DNA from: Halorussus ruber
GTDB lineage: Archaea; Halobacteriota; Halobacteria; Halobacteriales; Haladaptataceae
Assembly: GCF_004765785.1 (NCBI RefSeq)
Contig: NZ_SBIT01000008.1
Span: 272,814 to 336,813 of the forward strand
Length of the DNA stretch: 64,000 nt
Reading direction: 5' to 3'
Under the pieces are notes generated by a model. That model saw only the letters and a program-made list of their open reading frames with translations, was not told the origin of the DNA and ran no database searches. Position numbers and translations under genes: made by a program. Positions 16,629 through 25,920 of this stretch are shown here, in pieces. Position 1 is the stretch's first letter; each line of letters starts with the position of its first letter.

Positions 16629-18326
16629 ATGTCGAGCAACAACAGAACAGTCGTCCTCGGATTCGACGCGCTGGCGTTCGACTACTTAGACGAGTTCTCC
16701 TCGTCGCTCCCCAACTTCGGGGCGCTTCGAGAGTCGGGCGTCGAGGCACCGCTAACGTCGACCTTCCCGCCGTGGACCGGGAGCGCGTGGCCCTCGATGT
16801 TCACCGGCACGGACCCGAGCCACCACGGGACCTACGGCTTCTTCCACCACACCGACCGCTACCCGGACGAGGACGTGCTGGTCACGCGCGATCACGTCCG
16901 CGAACCCGCGGTCTGGAACTACCTGACCGCGATGGACGAACCGGTCGTCGTCCTCAACGTCCCGGTCACGCACCCCGCCGAACCGGTCGAGGGCGTCCTC
17001 GTGCCGGGGTATCTGGCCCACGAGGAGGACGCGGGTTATCCCGAGGGCGTCCGCGACGAGATCTCGAAGGCCATCGGTGAGGAGTACCGCATCTACTCGG
17101 CGGCAGAGACCGGCGACGACCACGGCGACAAACGCGAGAGCTACCTCGACGTGATTCGGATGCGCGGCGCGGCCGCCGAGTACCTCCTGACCGAGTACGA
17201 CTGGCGGGTCGCGGTCGTCCAAGTCCAGAAGACCGACACGGTGTTCCACGACTTCGGCGACCGCGAGACCTTCCGGCGGGCCTACGAGCGGGCCGACGAG
17301 GTCCTCGGTCGGGTGCGGGAGGTCGCTGGCGACGCCAACGTGGTGATCTGCTCGGACCACGGCATGGGCGAGGTCGACGGCTACACGGTCTACCTCAACG
17401 AAATCCTGCGCGACGAGGGGTTCGTGGAGACCACGACCGACTCCTCGCGGCCGAGTCTGATGACCGAGAAGGCCGCGCTGACCGGCGACGGGGGTGGCGG
17501 AGGGGCCAGCGGAACCGGCGACGGGAGCGGCGCGAGCGAAGCCGCTGCAAGCGGTCCCTCCGTCACCGGTCGGGTCGTCTCGGCCGCGACCGGGGCGCTC
17601 GGTCGAGTGGGCATCTCGCCGGGCGACGCCTACGCGATGGCGACGCGACTCGGCGTGGGCGACCTGCTGACCGAAATCCTGCCCTACGAGGCGGTGTCCG
17701 CCGCCAGCGAGGGCGTCGATTGGGCCGAATCGACGGCCTACTGCCGGAGCGTCGAACTCGGCGTCCGGGTGAATCTGGCAGGCCGGGAACCCTCCGGCGT
17801 CGTCGCGCCCGAGGAGTACGAGTCGGTCCGAGACGACCTGATTCGGACGCTCGCTTCCCTCCGGACGCCGGACGGCGACCCGGTCTTCGAGTGGGTCCGG
17901 CGGCGCGAGGAGGTCTACGACGGCCCCGACGCCGAACACGCATGCGACGTGCTGTTCATGCCCGCCGACATGAACCACGTCCTCAGCACCAACCTCATCG
18001 GCCAGCAGTTCGTGCCCCTCGACGACCACGACCACAAGCGCGAGGGCGTCTTCATCGCCGACGGCCCGGCGTTCGAGACGGGCGAGGAGGTGCAGGCACT
18101 CCTCGGCGACGGCCTCTCGCTGACCGACGTGGCACCGATTGCGATGGCCGCGGCCGGTCTCGACGTGCCCGCTCGGATGACCGGCGAGGTCCCGGCGGAC
18201 TTGCTCGGGGAGTCGGTCGCGCGGGCCGACTACGGCGAGGTCCCCTTCGGGACCGAATCGGGAGCAGTCGGCGAGACGGACGACGGGTCGGTCGAGGACC
18301 GACTCAGCGACCTCGGCTACATCTAA
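16629..18326 (+). CDS. alkaline phosphatase superfamily protein (type I phosphodiesterase-like)
   Basis: 565 residues from the ATG at 16629 (MSSNNRTVVLGFDALAFDYL). Same family as 13294-14928, sharing PPWTGSAWPSMFTGTDPSHHG (nucleophile region), VQVQKTDTVFHDFGD, VVICSDHGMGEVDGY, a GREPSGVVAPEEYESV block and VEDRLSDLGYI at the end. It differs by a Gly/Ser/Ala-rich insert (GDGGGGGASGTGDGSGASEA, about residues 289-310) that looks like a flexible linker. The in-frame extension upstream of 16629 is not conserved in the paralogue. Substrate unknown; a surface-polymer phosphodiester is a guess from context. Confidence 0.82.
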   Translation: MSSNNRTVVLGFDALAFDYLDEFSSSLPNFGALRESGVEAPLTSTFPPWTGSAWPSMFTGTDPSHHGTYGFFHHTDRYPDEDVLVTRDHVREPAVWNYLTAMDEPVVVLNVPVTHPAEPVEGVLVPGYLAHEEDAGYPEGVRDEISKAIGEEYRIYSAAETGDDHGDKRESYLDVIRMRGAAAEYLLTEYDWRVAVVQVQKTDTVFHDFGDRETFRRAYERADEVLGRVREVAGDANVVICSDHGMGEVDGYTVYLNEILRDEGFVETTTDSSRPSLMTEKAALTGDGGGGGASGTGDGSGASEAAASGPSVTGRVVSAATGALGRVGISPGDAYAMATRLGVGDLLTEILPYEAVSAASEGVDWAESTAYCRSVELGVRVNLAGREPSGVVAPEEYESVRDDLIRTLASLRTPDGDPVFEWVRRREEVYDGPDAEHACDVLFMPADMNHVLSTNLIGQQFVPLDDHDHKREGVFIADGPAFETGEEVQALLGDGLSLTDVAPIAMAAAGLDVPARMTGEVPADLLGESVARADYGEVPFGTESGAVGETDDGSVEDRLSDLGYI

Positions 18327-18351
18327 CTACGCTCTGCGTCCCGCTTTCGGC

Positions 18352-18376
18352 TGTTTTTCTGGGGTTTTGGTTCTAT
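18352..18376 (+). terminator. T-rich end signal after phosphodiesterase-like gene
   Basis: CTGTTTTTCTGGGGTTTTGG lies about 25 bases beyond the stop at 18326; no hairpin is needed for archaeal T-run termination. Confidence 0.35.
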
Positions 18377-18427
18377 CTTCGATTTCTGGTGTGGGGGATT
18401 CGGCTCAGTGTGAGGTGATAACTAGAG

Positions 18428-18595
18428 TCTCTGGCGCGCGCTGGCGCGACCTCGTGTCGCGCCATCGGCGTGCGAGGGATGAGTAGCGCAGGGTGTGAGC
18501 GAAGCGAACCCCGAGCAACGCAATCGGTTGGGGAGGACGTGGCCCGCGGTCGCGGTGCGGTTGCGGTAGACGCCTAGGCTTCGGGAGTAGCTAGC
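18428..18595 (-). repeat. structured repeat family R1, copy a (inverted)
   Basis: Reverse complement of the R1 copy at 26998-27165 over about 165 bases, with shared blocks CCATCGGCGTGCGAGGGATG and GCAATCGGTTGGGGAGGACG. It contains a hairpin GGCGCGAC/GTCGCGCC (18443-18450 with 18456-18463) whose sequence differs from the other copies while pairing is kept. The rest of the 18327-18964 gap (18600-18960) holds no recognisable gene. Confidence 0.8.
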
Positions 18596-18964
18596 TCTAC
18601 TTCACCCCAAACGCCGTCCCACGCTAACTCCGCAAACCAGCGACTCTCGCAGAGCAACTAACTCGCTCTCTCCTCGACCATACCCCCGACACGTCAGCCG
18701 AGGAGTCACAACGATGCAACTCACTCCAATGGCTCAGCCCTCTCGGGGTAGTCGGACTGGCGGTCCCCGGCCCGACCTCCGAGCGACCACACGAAACGTC
18801 CGACACCAGTTGGTCCCGGCTTCGTACTTGAACCTTCGTGACGCTCTAAAGCAACCAAAACAATTCCTTAAGAACTAAATAGTTATCTCTAACAACCAAG
18901 AACAATTCTTTCTCTGGAAGCACGCCCGCGAAAACTCGAAACTCAAACGCTTGCAAACCGCCTT

Positions 18965-19165
18965 TCACCCGGCCAGACCGAGCATCGAGAGGAGGTCCAC
19001 GCCGACGTCGAAGTACTCGACGGCCCGGTAGCCGATGTAGATGCCGACGATGCCGACCACGCCGGGGAGCTTCGGCGGCGCGGGCATCGGGATGCCGAGG
19101 AAGGTGAACAGCGCGCCCGTGAGGAATCCGGTAAGGAGGGCGAAGAGGGTGAGTGTGACGTTCAT
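18965..19165 (-). CDS. XapX domain (DUF1427-type) small membrane protein
   Basis: 66 residues from the ATG at 19165. MNVTLTLFALLTGFLTGALF is the first membrane span, then the XapX core FLGIPMPAPPKLPGVVGIVG and YIGYRAVEYFDVG as the second span region. XapX proteins are short two-helix membrane proteins, first named beside xanthosine permease genes, of unknown biochemical role. The frame extends upstream, but the added part lies in repeat sequence and is rejected. Confidence 0.8.
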   Translation of the reverse strand: MNVTLTLFALLTGFLTGALFTFLGIPMPAPPKLPGVVGIVGIYIGYRAVEYFDVGVDLLSMLGLAG

Positions 19166-19296
19166 CGGGTTCTGGGTTTGCGATTGGGAGAAAAGCAGTT
19201 TGTGATTCTGGATGCAGGAAGGAGACCAAGGGAAGCGGTTTGAGTGCGAGTACGAACGTGAGTTCCGGACTCGACAACAACCGAGACCGAGAACGC

Positions 19297-19465
19297 TTCT
19301 TGAAGCCCCCGCCCGGTCGCGGTCGCTCTGCGGCATATCCGACGGACGTAGTTGCGACGGATAGAGGCCGCAGAGCGACTGAAGTAAACGCGACCGGGCG
19401 GCCCCTTCATCCACCCGACGAGGTTCGACTGGTCGAGCACATCCTCGTGGAAGGGGCACCGAGCG
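19297..19465 (+). repeat. dispersed palindromic element, copy A
   Basis: The outer arms CCGCCCGGTCGCG and CGCGACCGGGCGG are bounded by GAAGCCC on the left and CCCCTTC on the right. The inner stem is CTCTGCGGC (19326-19334) with GCCGCAGAG (19367-19375), and the distal stem TATCCG/CGGATA. A tail follows, ending GGGGCACCGAGCG (to 19465). Compared with copy B, four stem positions change and all pairings are kept. Confidence 0.85.
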
Positions 19466-19476
19466 TGGGCCTCAGA

Positions 19477-19560
19477 CCTCCCCAACCTCCTCCTTCGCTC
19501 CCGCTGGTCGCTCAGTCGTCCCTCGCGCGGTTCGGCGCGGCCACGAGAGGCCGCGCCGTG
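19477..19560 (+). repeat. structured repeat family R1, copy b (partial)
   Basis: Begins CCTCCCCAACC and runs through TCCCTCGCGCG to a hairpin GGCGCGGCC-ACGAGA-GGCCGCGCC (19534-19557). The same loop and order are found in the copy at 26998-27165. A second hairpin, GTGGGAGGCAAGCTCCCAC, follows at about 19558-19576. The rest to 19700 shows no gene. Confidence 0.6.
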
Positions 19561-19716
19561 GGAGGCAAGCTCCCACGAGCCTTGCCTCACTTCGCTCGGC
19601 AAGACGCCAGCACGCGCCGAGAAAGAAGTTCCACTACGCGAGACGCTCTGAGATGGTCTATCGAGAAACTGCCGTGCCGGACCGAAAACCGAGGAGAAGG
19701 AGGGCTGGTTATCGAG

Positions 19717-19836
19717 CTATCGCCACTGCGAGAGGGTGTGCGACTCCTCGAACGGCATCGCCAGATACGCTTCGTCGTTCGAGACGTCGGCGATGACGGT
19801 CGTGCGCTCGTCGTCGCTGTCGTCGACAGCGAACAT
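19717..19836 (-). CDS. DUF7556-like very small protein
   Basis: 39 residues from the ATG at 19836: MFAVDDSDDERTTVIADVSN, then DEAYLAMPFEESHTLSQWR. The pattern (acidic start, VIADV-DEAYLAMP, Leu-x-x-Trp-Arg end) resembles the haloarchaeal DUF7556 family. The frame stays open 19 codons further upstream with good codon use (TADLDESFEEGEV) but no standard start there, so the true N-terminus may be longer. Function unknown. Confidence 0.55.
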   Translation of the reverse strand: MFAVDDSDDERTTVIADVSNDEAYLAMPFEESHTLSQWR

Positions 19837-20052
19837 GACTTCTCCCTCTTCGAACGATTCGTCGAGGTCGGCTGTGGGGATTGTCCAACTCAGGGTAGAT
19901 CACCGTCGTTCGGCGTGACGTACTCAGTTTTAGCTGCGGTAGCCTCTTTAGTATACACCTCACTCCCATCCGTAACGGGACGTTACGGCCAGCGTACCGC
20001 CGCAAAACGATGCGAAACGGACAGTTACCGCGGTCGAGAAGTCAAGGGAAAC

Positions 20053-22257
20053 TTACGCGCGGAGTCGCGCCGCGACCAGCGAGGCCGCCAGCAGCGCCAC
20101 CAGCGTCACGCCGACGCCGAATCCGGGGACGGCGCTCCCCGAGCCCGAGGAGGTCGTCTCCTGTCCGGCGTCGTTCCCCTGCGCTTCGACCTGCACCTGC
20201 ACTTCCTCGGTCACGGTCGCGCCGTACTCGTCCTCGACGACCACCGTCACCGTCTGCGTGCCGGGCGACCCGAAGCTGTGTTCGACCGACTCGCCCGTGA
20301 CTTTCCCGCTAGCGAAGCGCCACGTAACGGTCGTGTCGCCGAGTTCGTCGGTCACGTCCGCCGAGAAGCCGACTGCCGTACCGACCGTCGCCGAGTCGGG
20401 CGTCGAGACGCTGACCTGCGGTTTGTCGTTGACCACCAGCGTCGCCGTCTCGGTGTCCTGAAGCCCGTTCTGGTCGGTCACGGTCAACTCGACGGTCCGC
20501 TCGCCGACGCTGTCGAAGCCGACGCTCGCGGTCTGGCCCGAGAAGGACTCGTCGCCGACCGACCACTCGTAGCTGGTCGGCTCGCCGCTTTCGGCGGTCG
20601 AGCCGTTCGCGGAGAGTTCGGCGGTCTCGCCGACCAGCACCGACTCGTCGGCGTCGATGCTCGCACTCGGCGCTGGCACGTCGGTCACGGCCAGCGTGCC
20701 GGTGCCCTCGGTCTCGGCCGCGAGGACCGCGGTTCCGTTCTCCTCGGACACCAGCGTCGTCTTCAGCATCGTCCACCCGTCAGCAGTTTTCTGGGCGACT
20801 TTGACGTCCGAGAGATTGGCCTCGACCGCCGCGGTCTGGACCGTGAACTCGACTGTCGCCGAGCCGTTCGCAAGTGCGCTCGGCCCGTCCATCGTGACCG
20901 CGTAGAGGGCCTCGCCCGGCGGCGAGAGCGCAGAGACGTTCGACTCCTCGGCGACCGAGAGGACGCCCGAGACGTTCGCGTCCGAGAGGGTGACCGCTCG
21001 AACCGGCGAGTCCTCGAACATCACGGTCGTCCCGGACTCGTTCGCGTCAGCGTCTTGGATGGCCGCGACCGCCGGGCCGCCGACCCGGACGACCCATCCG
21101 TCCCGCGTCTCGCCGTAGCTCGTGGACTCGCCGATTGCGAGGTAGCCGCCGCCGTGGCCCTCGACGACCGGCCAGAACTTGTCCCAGTACTCGCCGCCGA
21201 AGGTCTGCTCCCAGCTCTTCTTGCCGCTCGCGTCGGTCTTGAGCATCCAGCCGTCGGCACCCACTTCGCCGAGGACGTGCTTGGTGCCCGAGACGACGTA
21301 GCCGCCGTCAGGGTCGTTGTGGATGCCGTAGAAGGCGTCGTCCTTGGCGGTCCCGTAGGTCCGCTCCCACTGGGTCTCGCCGTTCCCCGAGATTTTCAGC
21401 ATCCAGCCGTCCTGCTCGCCGTTGCCCTCGCTCGCGGTCCGACCCGCGAGGACGTAGCCGCCGTCCGAGGCCGCGACGGCGTCGTGGACCTTGTCGAACT
21501 CGCCGCCGCCGTAGGTCTCGTCCCACTCGACTTCGCCCTCGCCGTCGACGCGAAGGACCCATCCGTCGGAGGGGTCGGCGGAGCTACCCTGCGTGGTCCC
21601 GGTCATGAGCAGGTCGCCGCCGTCGGTCACGAAGATGGAGTTGACGTACTCGTCGGACCCCGAGCGGACGGTGTCGTAGGTCTCGCTCCAGACTTCCTTG
21701 CCGTCGCCGGTCAGCTTCATCGCCCACGCTTCGGCGTTGCCGCCGTCCTTCCGCCAGCCGCCGACGTAGATGTTGCCGCCCGAGCGGGCCAGCGACCAGA
21801 ACTCCTCGGGGCCGTTCGCGCCGTAGGTCCGTTCCCACCGCTTCGCGCCGTCGGAGCCGAGTTTCATCACCCAGCCGTCTTTGTCCCCGTCGGTCGTCTT
21901 CGTGCCGACGACGAGATAGCCGTCGCCGACCTCCTCGACGCCGAAAATCCTGTCGGCACCCGACCCGCCGTAGGATTTCTCCCAGCGCGTCTCGCCCGCT
22001 CGGTCGAGCATGGCGACGTACCCGTCGTGGGGGTCGCTGGGGTCCGAACTGTTCGACCACCCGACGACGAGGTAGCCGTCGTCGACCGGGACGCCGGTCG
22101 CCAACTTGTCGTCACCGTTCCCGCCGACCGTCTTGGCCCACCGCTCGGGCGGGGCGTTTCCGGCGTCGTCGGGCGCGCTGACGGCCCCGACCGTGCCGAC
22201 GACCGGCGCGACCGCGACCAGCAGCGCCAACATTCCGGCGAAGACGGCGTTTCTCAT
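20053..22257 (-). CDS. secreted beta-propeller/PKD protein with PGF-CTERM anchor
   Basis: 734 residues. A Sec signal peptide (MRNAVFAGMLALLVAVAPVV) precedes seven repeats of about 50 residues with the pattern Trp-x-x-Thr-Tyr-Gly...Gly-Tyr-x-x-x-Gly...Asp-Gly-Trp, consistent with a seven-bladed propeller (residues 38-400). A beta-rich region and two PKD-like domains (SYEWSVGDESFSGQ; VTWRFASGKVTGESVEHSFG) follow. The Ser/Gly-rich end VPGFGVGVTLVALLAASLVA plus Arg is a PGF-CTERM signal, known to be processed by archaeosortase A with lipid attachment. It is a surface protein, probably binding or adhesive; no enzyme motif is seen. Confidence 0.85.
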   Translation of the reverse strand: MRNAVFAGMLALLVAVAPVVGTVGAVSAPDDAGNAPPERWAKTVGGNGDDKLATGVPVDDGYLVVGWSNSSDPSDPHDGYVAMLDRAGETRWEKSYGGSGADRIFGVEEVGDGYLVVGTKTTDGDKDGWVMKLGSDGAKRWERTYGANGPEEFWSLARSGGNIYVGGWRKDGGNAEAWAMKLTGDGKEVWSETYDTVRSGSDEYVNSIFVTDGGDLLMTGTTQGSSADPSDGWVLRVDGEGEVEWDETYGGGEFDKVHDAVAASDGGYVLAGRTASEGNGEQDGWMLKISGNGETQWERTYGTAKDDAFYGIHNDPDGGYVVSGTKHVLGEVGADGWMLKTDASGKKSWEQTFGGEYWDKFWPVVEGHGGGYLAIGESTSYGETRDGWVVRVGGPAVAAIQDADANESGTTVMFEDSPVRAVTLSDANVSGVLSVAEESNVSALSPPGEALYAVTMDGPSALANGSATVEFTVQTAAVEANLSDVKVAQKTADGWTMLKTTLVSEENGTAVLAAETEGTGTLAVTDVPAPSASIDADESVLVGETAELSANGSTAESGEPTSYEWSVGDESFSGQTASVGFDSVGERTVELTVTDQNGLQDTETATLVVNDKPQVSVSTPDSATVGTAVGFSADVTDELGDTTVTWRFASGKVTGESVEHSFGSPGTQTVTVVVEDEYGATVTEEVQVQVEAQGNDAGQETTSSGSGSAVPGFGVGVTLVALLAASLVAARLRA

Positions 22258-22644
22258 GGGTCGTTCCTCCTGTCGAAGACTGTCGTTGCATCGTTCGAGA
22301 GCATGGTATCCAAACGTTATCCGGTGTTATTCTGACGTTGTGGCCGTTCTCCCCGGACAGAGAACGCCGGAGCGAACGTTACTCCATATGTGTCCCTGTG
22401 CGGACCTTTGTTATACGTCCGTTGAGCGACTCGTAGGTCCTCCCTGTTATCGATTCCCGAGGAGTTCGAGATTGCCGAGAGAATCCGCGACGGTGGTGGT
22501 CTCGAATCTCGGCTCGGTGTAATCGGCGATTACGGGGGGACAGCCACGAGATAACAAAGTGGCAATCGCGCGTTGCCCGACTGTAATGAGCCGTCGAACC
22601 GACTCCGATTGGTATCGAAGCGTCGTTGGAGGGTCGTCGGACCC
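22258..22644. promoter_or_regulatory. divergent intergenic region with paired ATAACAAAG motifs
   Basis: About 390 bases between divergent genes. ATAACAAAG occurs facing left (plus 22406-22415, CTTTGTTATA) and facing right (22551-22560), the same arrangement as at 7536-7988. A palindrome GTAATC-GGC-GATTAC lies at about 22519-22533. No gene is seen. Confidence 0.45.
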
Positions 22645-23661
22645 ATGAGTCACGAGGCCGCAGACGACACGCTGGTCGAGCGCCTCGCCCGACCGGCGCT
22701 CCCGCTTGACCTGCTCGCGGTCGTCGCCTACGCCGTCGCGGCGGTCGTCGTCCTGTCTCAGCCGGGGGTGTACGGCACGCCGCTGGCAGTCGCTGTCGGG
22801 ATTCCGCTCCTGTTCTTCGCGCCGGGGTACGCGCTGGTGTCTTTCCTCTTCCCCGGCGCGACGCCCGACGACGCCTCGCCGAACTGGTCGCTGGCCGACG
22901 CCCGCCAACACGGGCTGACCGGCGGCGAGCGCGCCGCCCTCGGCTTCGGGTTCAGCGTCGCGCTACTCCCGCTGCTCGGAGTCGCGCTCGGCTTCTCGCC
23001 GTGGGCCATCACGCCCGGAACCGCCATCCTGTCGGTCGCCGTGGTCGCGTCTCTGTTCGCTCTCCTCGGGACGGTTCGGCGACTCCGGCGTCCGGCCGAC
23101 CGGCGGTTCTCGCTCCCGATTCGGGCGTGGTCCGGCGACGCGAAGCGAGCGGTCTCCGGCGGGTCGATTACCGATACTGTCCTGAACGTCGGCCTCGCGG
23201 CGGCGGTCGTCGTCGCCGTCGCGGCGGTCGGCTACGCGGTGGCCGCGCCCTCGCCCGGTCAGGACTACACCAGCGTCTCGCTGCTCTCGCAGAACGAGAC
23301 CGGAAAGCTCGTGGCCGACGACTACCCCCGGAACTTCACCAGCGGTGAGGGCAAACCCCTCGTCGTGGAACTGGAGAACCACGAGGAGGTCCGGACCGAC
23401 TACTCGGTCGTGGTCGAACTCCAGCGCGTCGAGCAGACGGGCGACGGCGGAGCCAAGGTGTTGCAGGAGCGAACGCTGGCGACGTTCACGCCCACGGTCG
23501 GCGCGGGCGAGTCGTGGCGGGCGACCCACGAGGTCACCCCGACCATGACCGGCCAGAACCTGCGACTCACGTATCTGGTCTACGAGGGCGACCCGCCGAG
23601 TAATCCGACGACGGACAACGCCTACCGGCGGGTCCACGTCTGGGTCAACGTCTCGGGATAG
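22645..23661 (+). CDS. DUF1616-type membrane protein
   Basis: 338 residues from the ATG at 22645 (MSHEAADDTLVERLARPALP). Two hydrophobic helices near the N-terminus are followed by the LLFFAPGYALVSFLFPG signature, then two more spans (ALGFGFSVALLPLLGVALGF; AILSVAVVASLFALLGTV) and a further one at about residues 190-211. An extracellular beta-rich C-terminal domain (YTSVSLLSQNETGKLVADDY onward) completes it. DUF1616 proteins often sit near haloarchaeal surface glycan and pilus genes; their role is unknown. Its stop is 29 bases before the next gene, same direction. Confidence 0.8.
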   Translation: MSHEAADDTLVERLARPALPLDLLAVVAYAVAAVVVLSQPGVYGTPLAVAVGIPLLFFAPGYALVSFLFPGATPDDASPNWSLADARQHGLTGGERAALGFGFSVALLPLLGVALGFSPWAITPGTAILSVAVVASLFALLGTVRRLRRPADRRFSLPIRAWSGDAKRAVSGGSITDTVLNVGLAAAVVVAVAAVGYAVAAPSPGQDYTSVSLLSQNETGKLVADDYPRNFTSGEGKPLVVELENHEEVRTDYSVVVELQRVEQTGDGGAKVLQERTLATFTPTVGAGESWRATHEVTPTMTGQNLRLTYLVYEGDPPSNPTTDNAYRRVHVWVNVSG

Positions 23662-23690
23662 CCTGATTTCGATGGCTCCTCGCTAACTCC

Positions 23691-24290
23691 ATGTGGCCTT
23701 GGGAACACCTCGCAGTGGGATACCTCTGTTACTCGCTGTTCGTCCGGGTTTTCGGGCGGCGAGCGCCGCGAACGTGGCCGGTGGTCGCGCTGGCGCTCGG
23801 GACGCAATTTCCGGATTTGGTGGACAAACCGCTGGCGTGGGCGTTCGGGATTCTGCCCTCCGGGCACTCGCTGGCCCACTCGCTGTTGGTGGCGCTCCCG
23901 GCGTCGGCGCTCGCGGTGACCGCGGCGTGGGCGCTCGGTCGGCGGAAAGTCGGCGCGGCGTTCGCGTTCGGCTACCTCTCGCACCTGCCCGGTGACGTCT
24001 TCTATCCCCTGCTCGTCGGGGGCGAACCCAACTACGGATTCCTGTTCTGGCCGGTGGTGCCCGCGTCGGTCTCGGAGGCCAGCGTGGGCTTCGTCGAGAT
24101 GGTCCGGACGCTGTTCGTCCGGTACGTGGCCGAACTCGCGCAGGGTGAGGTCTCGACGTACCTCGCCGTCGAACTCGGGTTGATGGCCTCGGTGGTCCTG
24201 CTCTGGCTCTACGACGGCGCGCCGCCGTTCGGGTCGCTCTGGTCGAGGGTCGTCGTGGGTCGCCCGGCGGACGCCGAGGAGACTCCCTGA
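23691..24290 (+). CDS. membrane-bound metal-dependent hydrolase family protein (YdjM-like)
   Basis: 199 residues, four to five membrane helices. MWPWEHLAVGYLCYSL at the start, LGTQFPDLVDKPLAW, PSGHSLAHSLLVALP and YLSHLPGDVFYPLL contain the conserved His and Asp residues of the YdjM/LexA-regulated membrane hydrolase family (predicted metal site His6, Asp43, His62, His66, His104 region). The catalysed reaction is not known. It follows the DUF1616 gene closely and is probably co-transcribed. Confidence 0.75.
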   Translation: MWPWEHLAVGYLCYSLFVRVFGRRAPRTWPVVALALGTQFPDLVDKPLAWAFGILPSGHSLAHSLLVALPASALAVTAAWALGRRKVGAAFAFGYLSHLPGDVFYPLLVGGEPNYGFLFWPVVPASVSEASVGFVEMVRTLFVRYVAELAQGEVSTYLAVELGLMASVVLLWLYDGAPPFGSLWSRVVVGRPADAEETP

Positions 24291-24368
24291 CATATCCCTT
24301 TTCAGGAAGTTCCTGTTCGGCTCACAGGACGCCCATAACAATGCGCCCGAGAGGCGAGAGAGTCGGAC

Positions 24369-25811
24369 GTGAACCGCGAGAGTCCGACGACGAGACGCGC
24401 GTATCTCCGCGCCGCCGGAGCGACCGCCGCGGCGGGTGCGCTGGCCGGGTGTAGCGAGTTCGTGCCCGGAGAGACGACCACGACGCGACGGACCACTTCG
24501 ACCGAAACCGCCGAAATTACTGAAACCGCCGACACGCCGACCGGCGAGACGACGGCGACGACGAGGGGGAACTCGACTTCCGCGCGGACTCCGACCGGGG
24601 TGGACCGGAGCCGGTACGAGACCGTCGTCAACGTCGCGGACGCGGGCGCTGACACCTCCGGCGAGGAGCCAATCGACGCGGTTCTGAACGAGCGCGTCGG
24701 CGACGACACCCTGCTGTACTTTCCGCCGGGGCGCTACAAGCTCGGAGAGTGGGAGGCGACCGGGTACAGTAACCTCGGGGTCGTGGGCGACGACGCCGCG
24801 CTGATTCCGCCGGAGGGCAAGCGCGACTACTGGCTGATGTGGGGCGACCTCAGCGACTTTCGCTTCTCGGGATTCACCGTCGACTGCCGGGGGAACCGTG
24901 TCGCGCCCGTGACCTACCTCTCGGTCTCTGGCGGGCGCAACGTCGTCCGGAACGTGGCGGTCCGGGGCCACCGACGCGCGCCGACGACCGCCTTCGAGGT
25001 TGCGGCGGCGGGGAAGGGTTCTGAACTGCGCTTCGAGAACGTCGAACTCCCCGACGGCTCGACCCACGGCCACGCGGTCTACGTCTTCCCGCGGAGCGTC
25101 GGCGACCTCACCTTCCGGAACTGCCGGGTCGAGCATTGGATGGAGGGCCTGTATGCGGCCTACCACCGCGGGCCGCTCCGAATCTTGGGCGGCTACTACG
25201 CCAACAACGGCATCGAACAGGTCCGGGTCGGCGGCGGGACCTCCGGCGCGCTGGTCCGCGGCGTGACCGTCCGCGTGGACAACCCCAGACGGCCCGAGTA
25301 CAAGCCCAACATGCGCGGCATCTGGGCCGAGGAGGGCGGCAAGGTCCGCATCGAGGACTGCGACGTCGCCATCACGGACCTGACCGGGACCTACAGCTCG
25401 GGCGCTATCGTCGTCGGCAAGCAGTTCGGCGAGGCGGTCGTGGTGAACACCGAAATCCGGACCGACGCCGACGCTTACGGTCTCCACGTCCGGAATCCCA
25501 TCGAGAGCATGGCGGGCGAGACCATCCCGAGCATGGGCAGTCTCCCGAAGCGCACCCGATTCCGGGCGCGCAACGTCCGCATCTCGGGGTCCGCGGAGTC
25601 GGGGGCCGCGGTCCGGGCCACCCGCCGGGACGACTGCCGATTCGAGAGTCTCTGCGTCCGCCACCCTCGCGGCGACCGCGACGGGATTTGGGTGGCCGGT
25701 GCGGACGGGTGCGCGGTGCGCTCCTCGACCATCGACGTGACCGGCGAGGCCCTCCGGGCCGAGGAGGCAGAAGTGGAGACGATCGGCGTCCGGACGAACG
25801 GGTCGTGTTAG
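24369..25811 (+). CDS. Tat lipoprotein with right-handed beta-helix
   Basis: 480 residues from a GTG at 24369. The N-terminus TTRRAYLRAAGATAAAGALAGCSEF has a twin-arginine motif and a lipobox LAGC (Cys33 region), indicating Tat export and lipid anchoring. A Thr-rich linker (TTTTRRTTSTETAEITETAD) follows. The mature part is a right-handed parallel beta-helix with repeated turns (NVAVRGHRRAPTTAFEV, FENVELPDGSTHGHAV, RNCRVEHWMEGLYAAYHRG). It is probably polysaccharide-binding or a lyase/hydrolase of the pectate-lyase fold; no active site could be assigned. It shares the fold with the protein at 11531-13054. Confidence 0.82.
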   Translation: MNRESPTTRRAYLRAAGATAAAGALAGCSEFVPGETTTTRRTTSTETAEITETADTPTGETTATTRGNSTSARTPTGVDRSRYETVVNVADAGADTSGEEPIDAVLNERVGDDTLLYFPPGRYKLGEWEATGYSNLGVVGDDAALIPPEGKRDYWLMWGDLSDFRFSGFTVDCRGNRVAPVTYLSVSGGRNVVRNVAVRGHRRAPTTAFEVAAAGKGSELRFENVELPDGSTHGHAVYVFPRSVGDLTFRNCRVEHWMEGLYAAYHRGPLRILGGYYANNGIEQVRVGGGTSGALVRGVTVRVDNPRRPEYKPNMRGIWAEEGGKVRIEDCDVAITDLTGTYSSGAIVVGKQFGEAVVVNTEIRTDADAYGLHVRNPIESMAGETIPSMGSLPKRTRFRARNVRISGSAESGAAVRATRRDDCRFESLCVRHPRGDRDGIWVAGADGCAVRSSTIDVTGEALRAEEAEVETIGVRTNGSC

Positions 25812-25920
25812 GGCGTGTTTTGGGTATATGGATAACTAATTCGTTTCTAAATATATAAATACATTTCTTTAGCACGTATCTTCATTTCTCTGCGCGAGGG
25901 CGCTCGCCGCCCGCGGCGAG

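Noticed and set aside
18600..18960. Possible small gene in the gap after the R1 repeat
   Set aside because: Frames are short, Ser/Arg-rich, lack family similarity and have mixed codon use.
19240..22335. Very long open frame (over 1000 codons) on the plus strand
   Set aside because: It lies opposite the PGF-CTERM protein and repeat copies; the translation is Arg/Val/Asp-rich with no domain, as expected for the antisense frame of GC-rich haloarchaeal genes.
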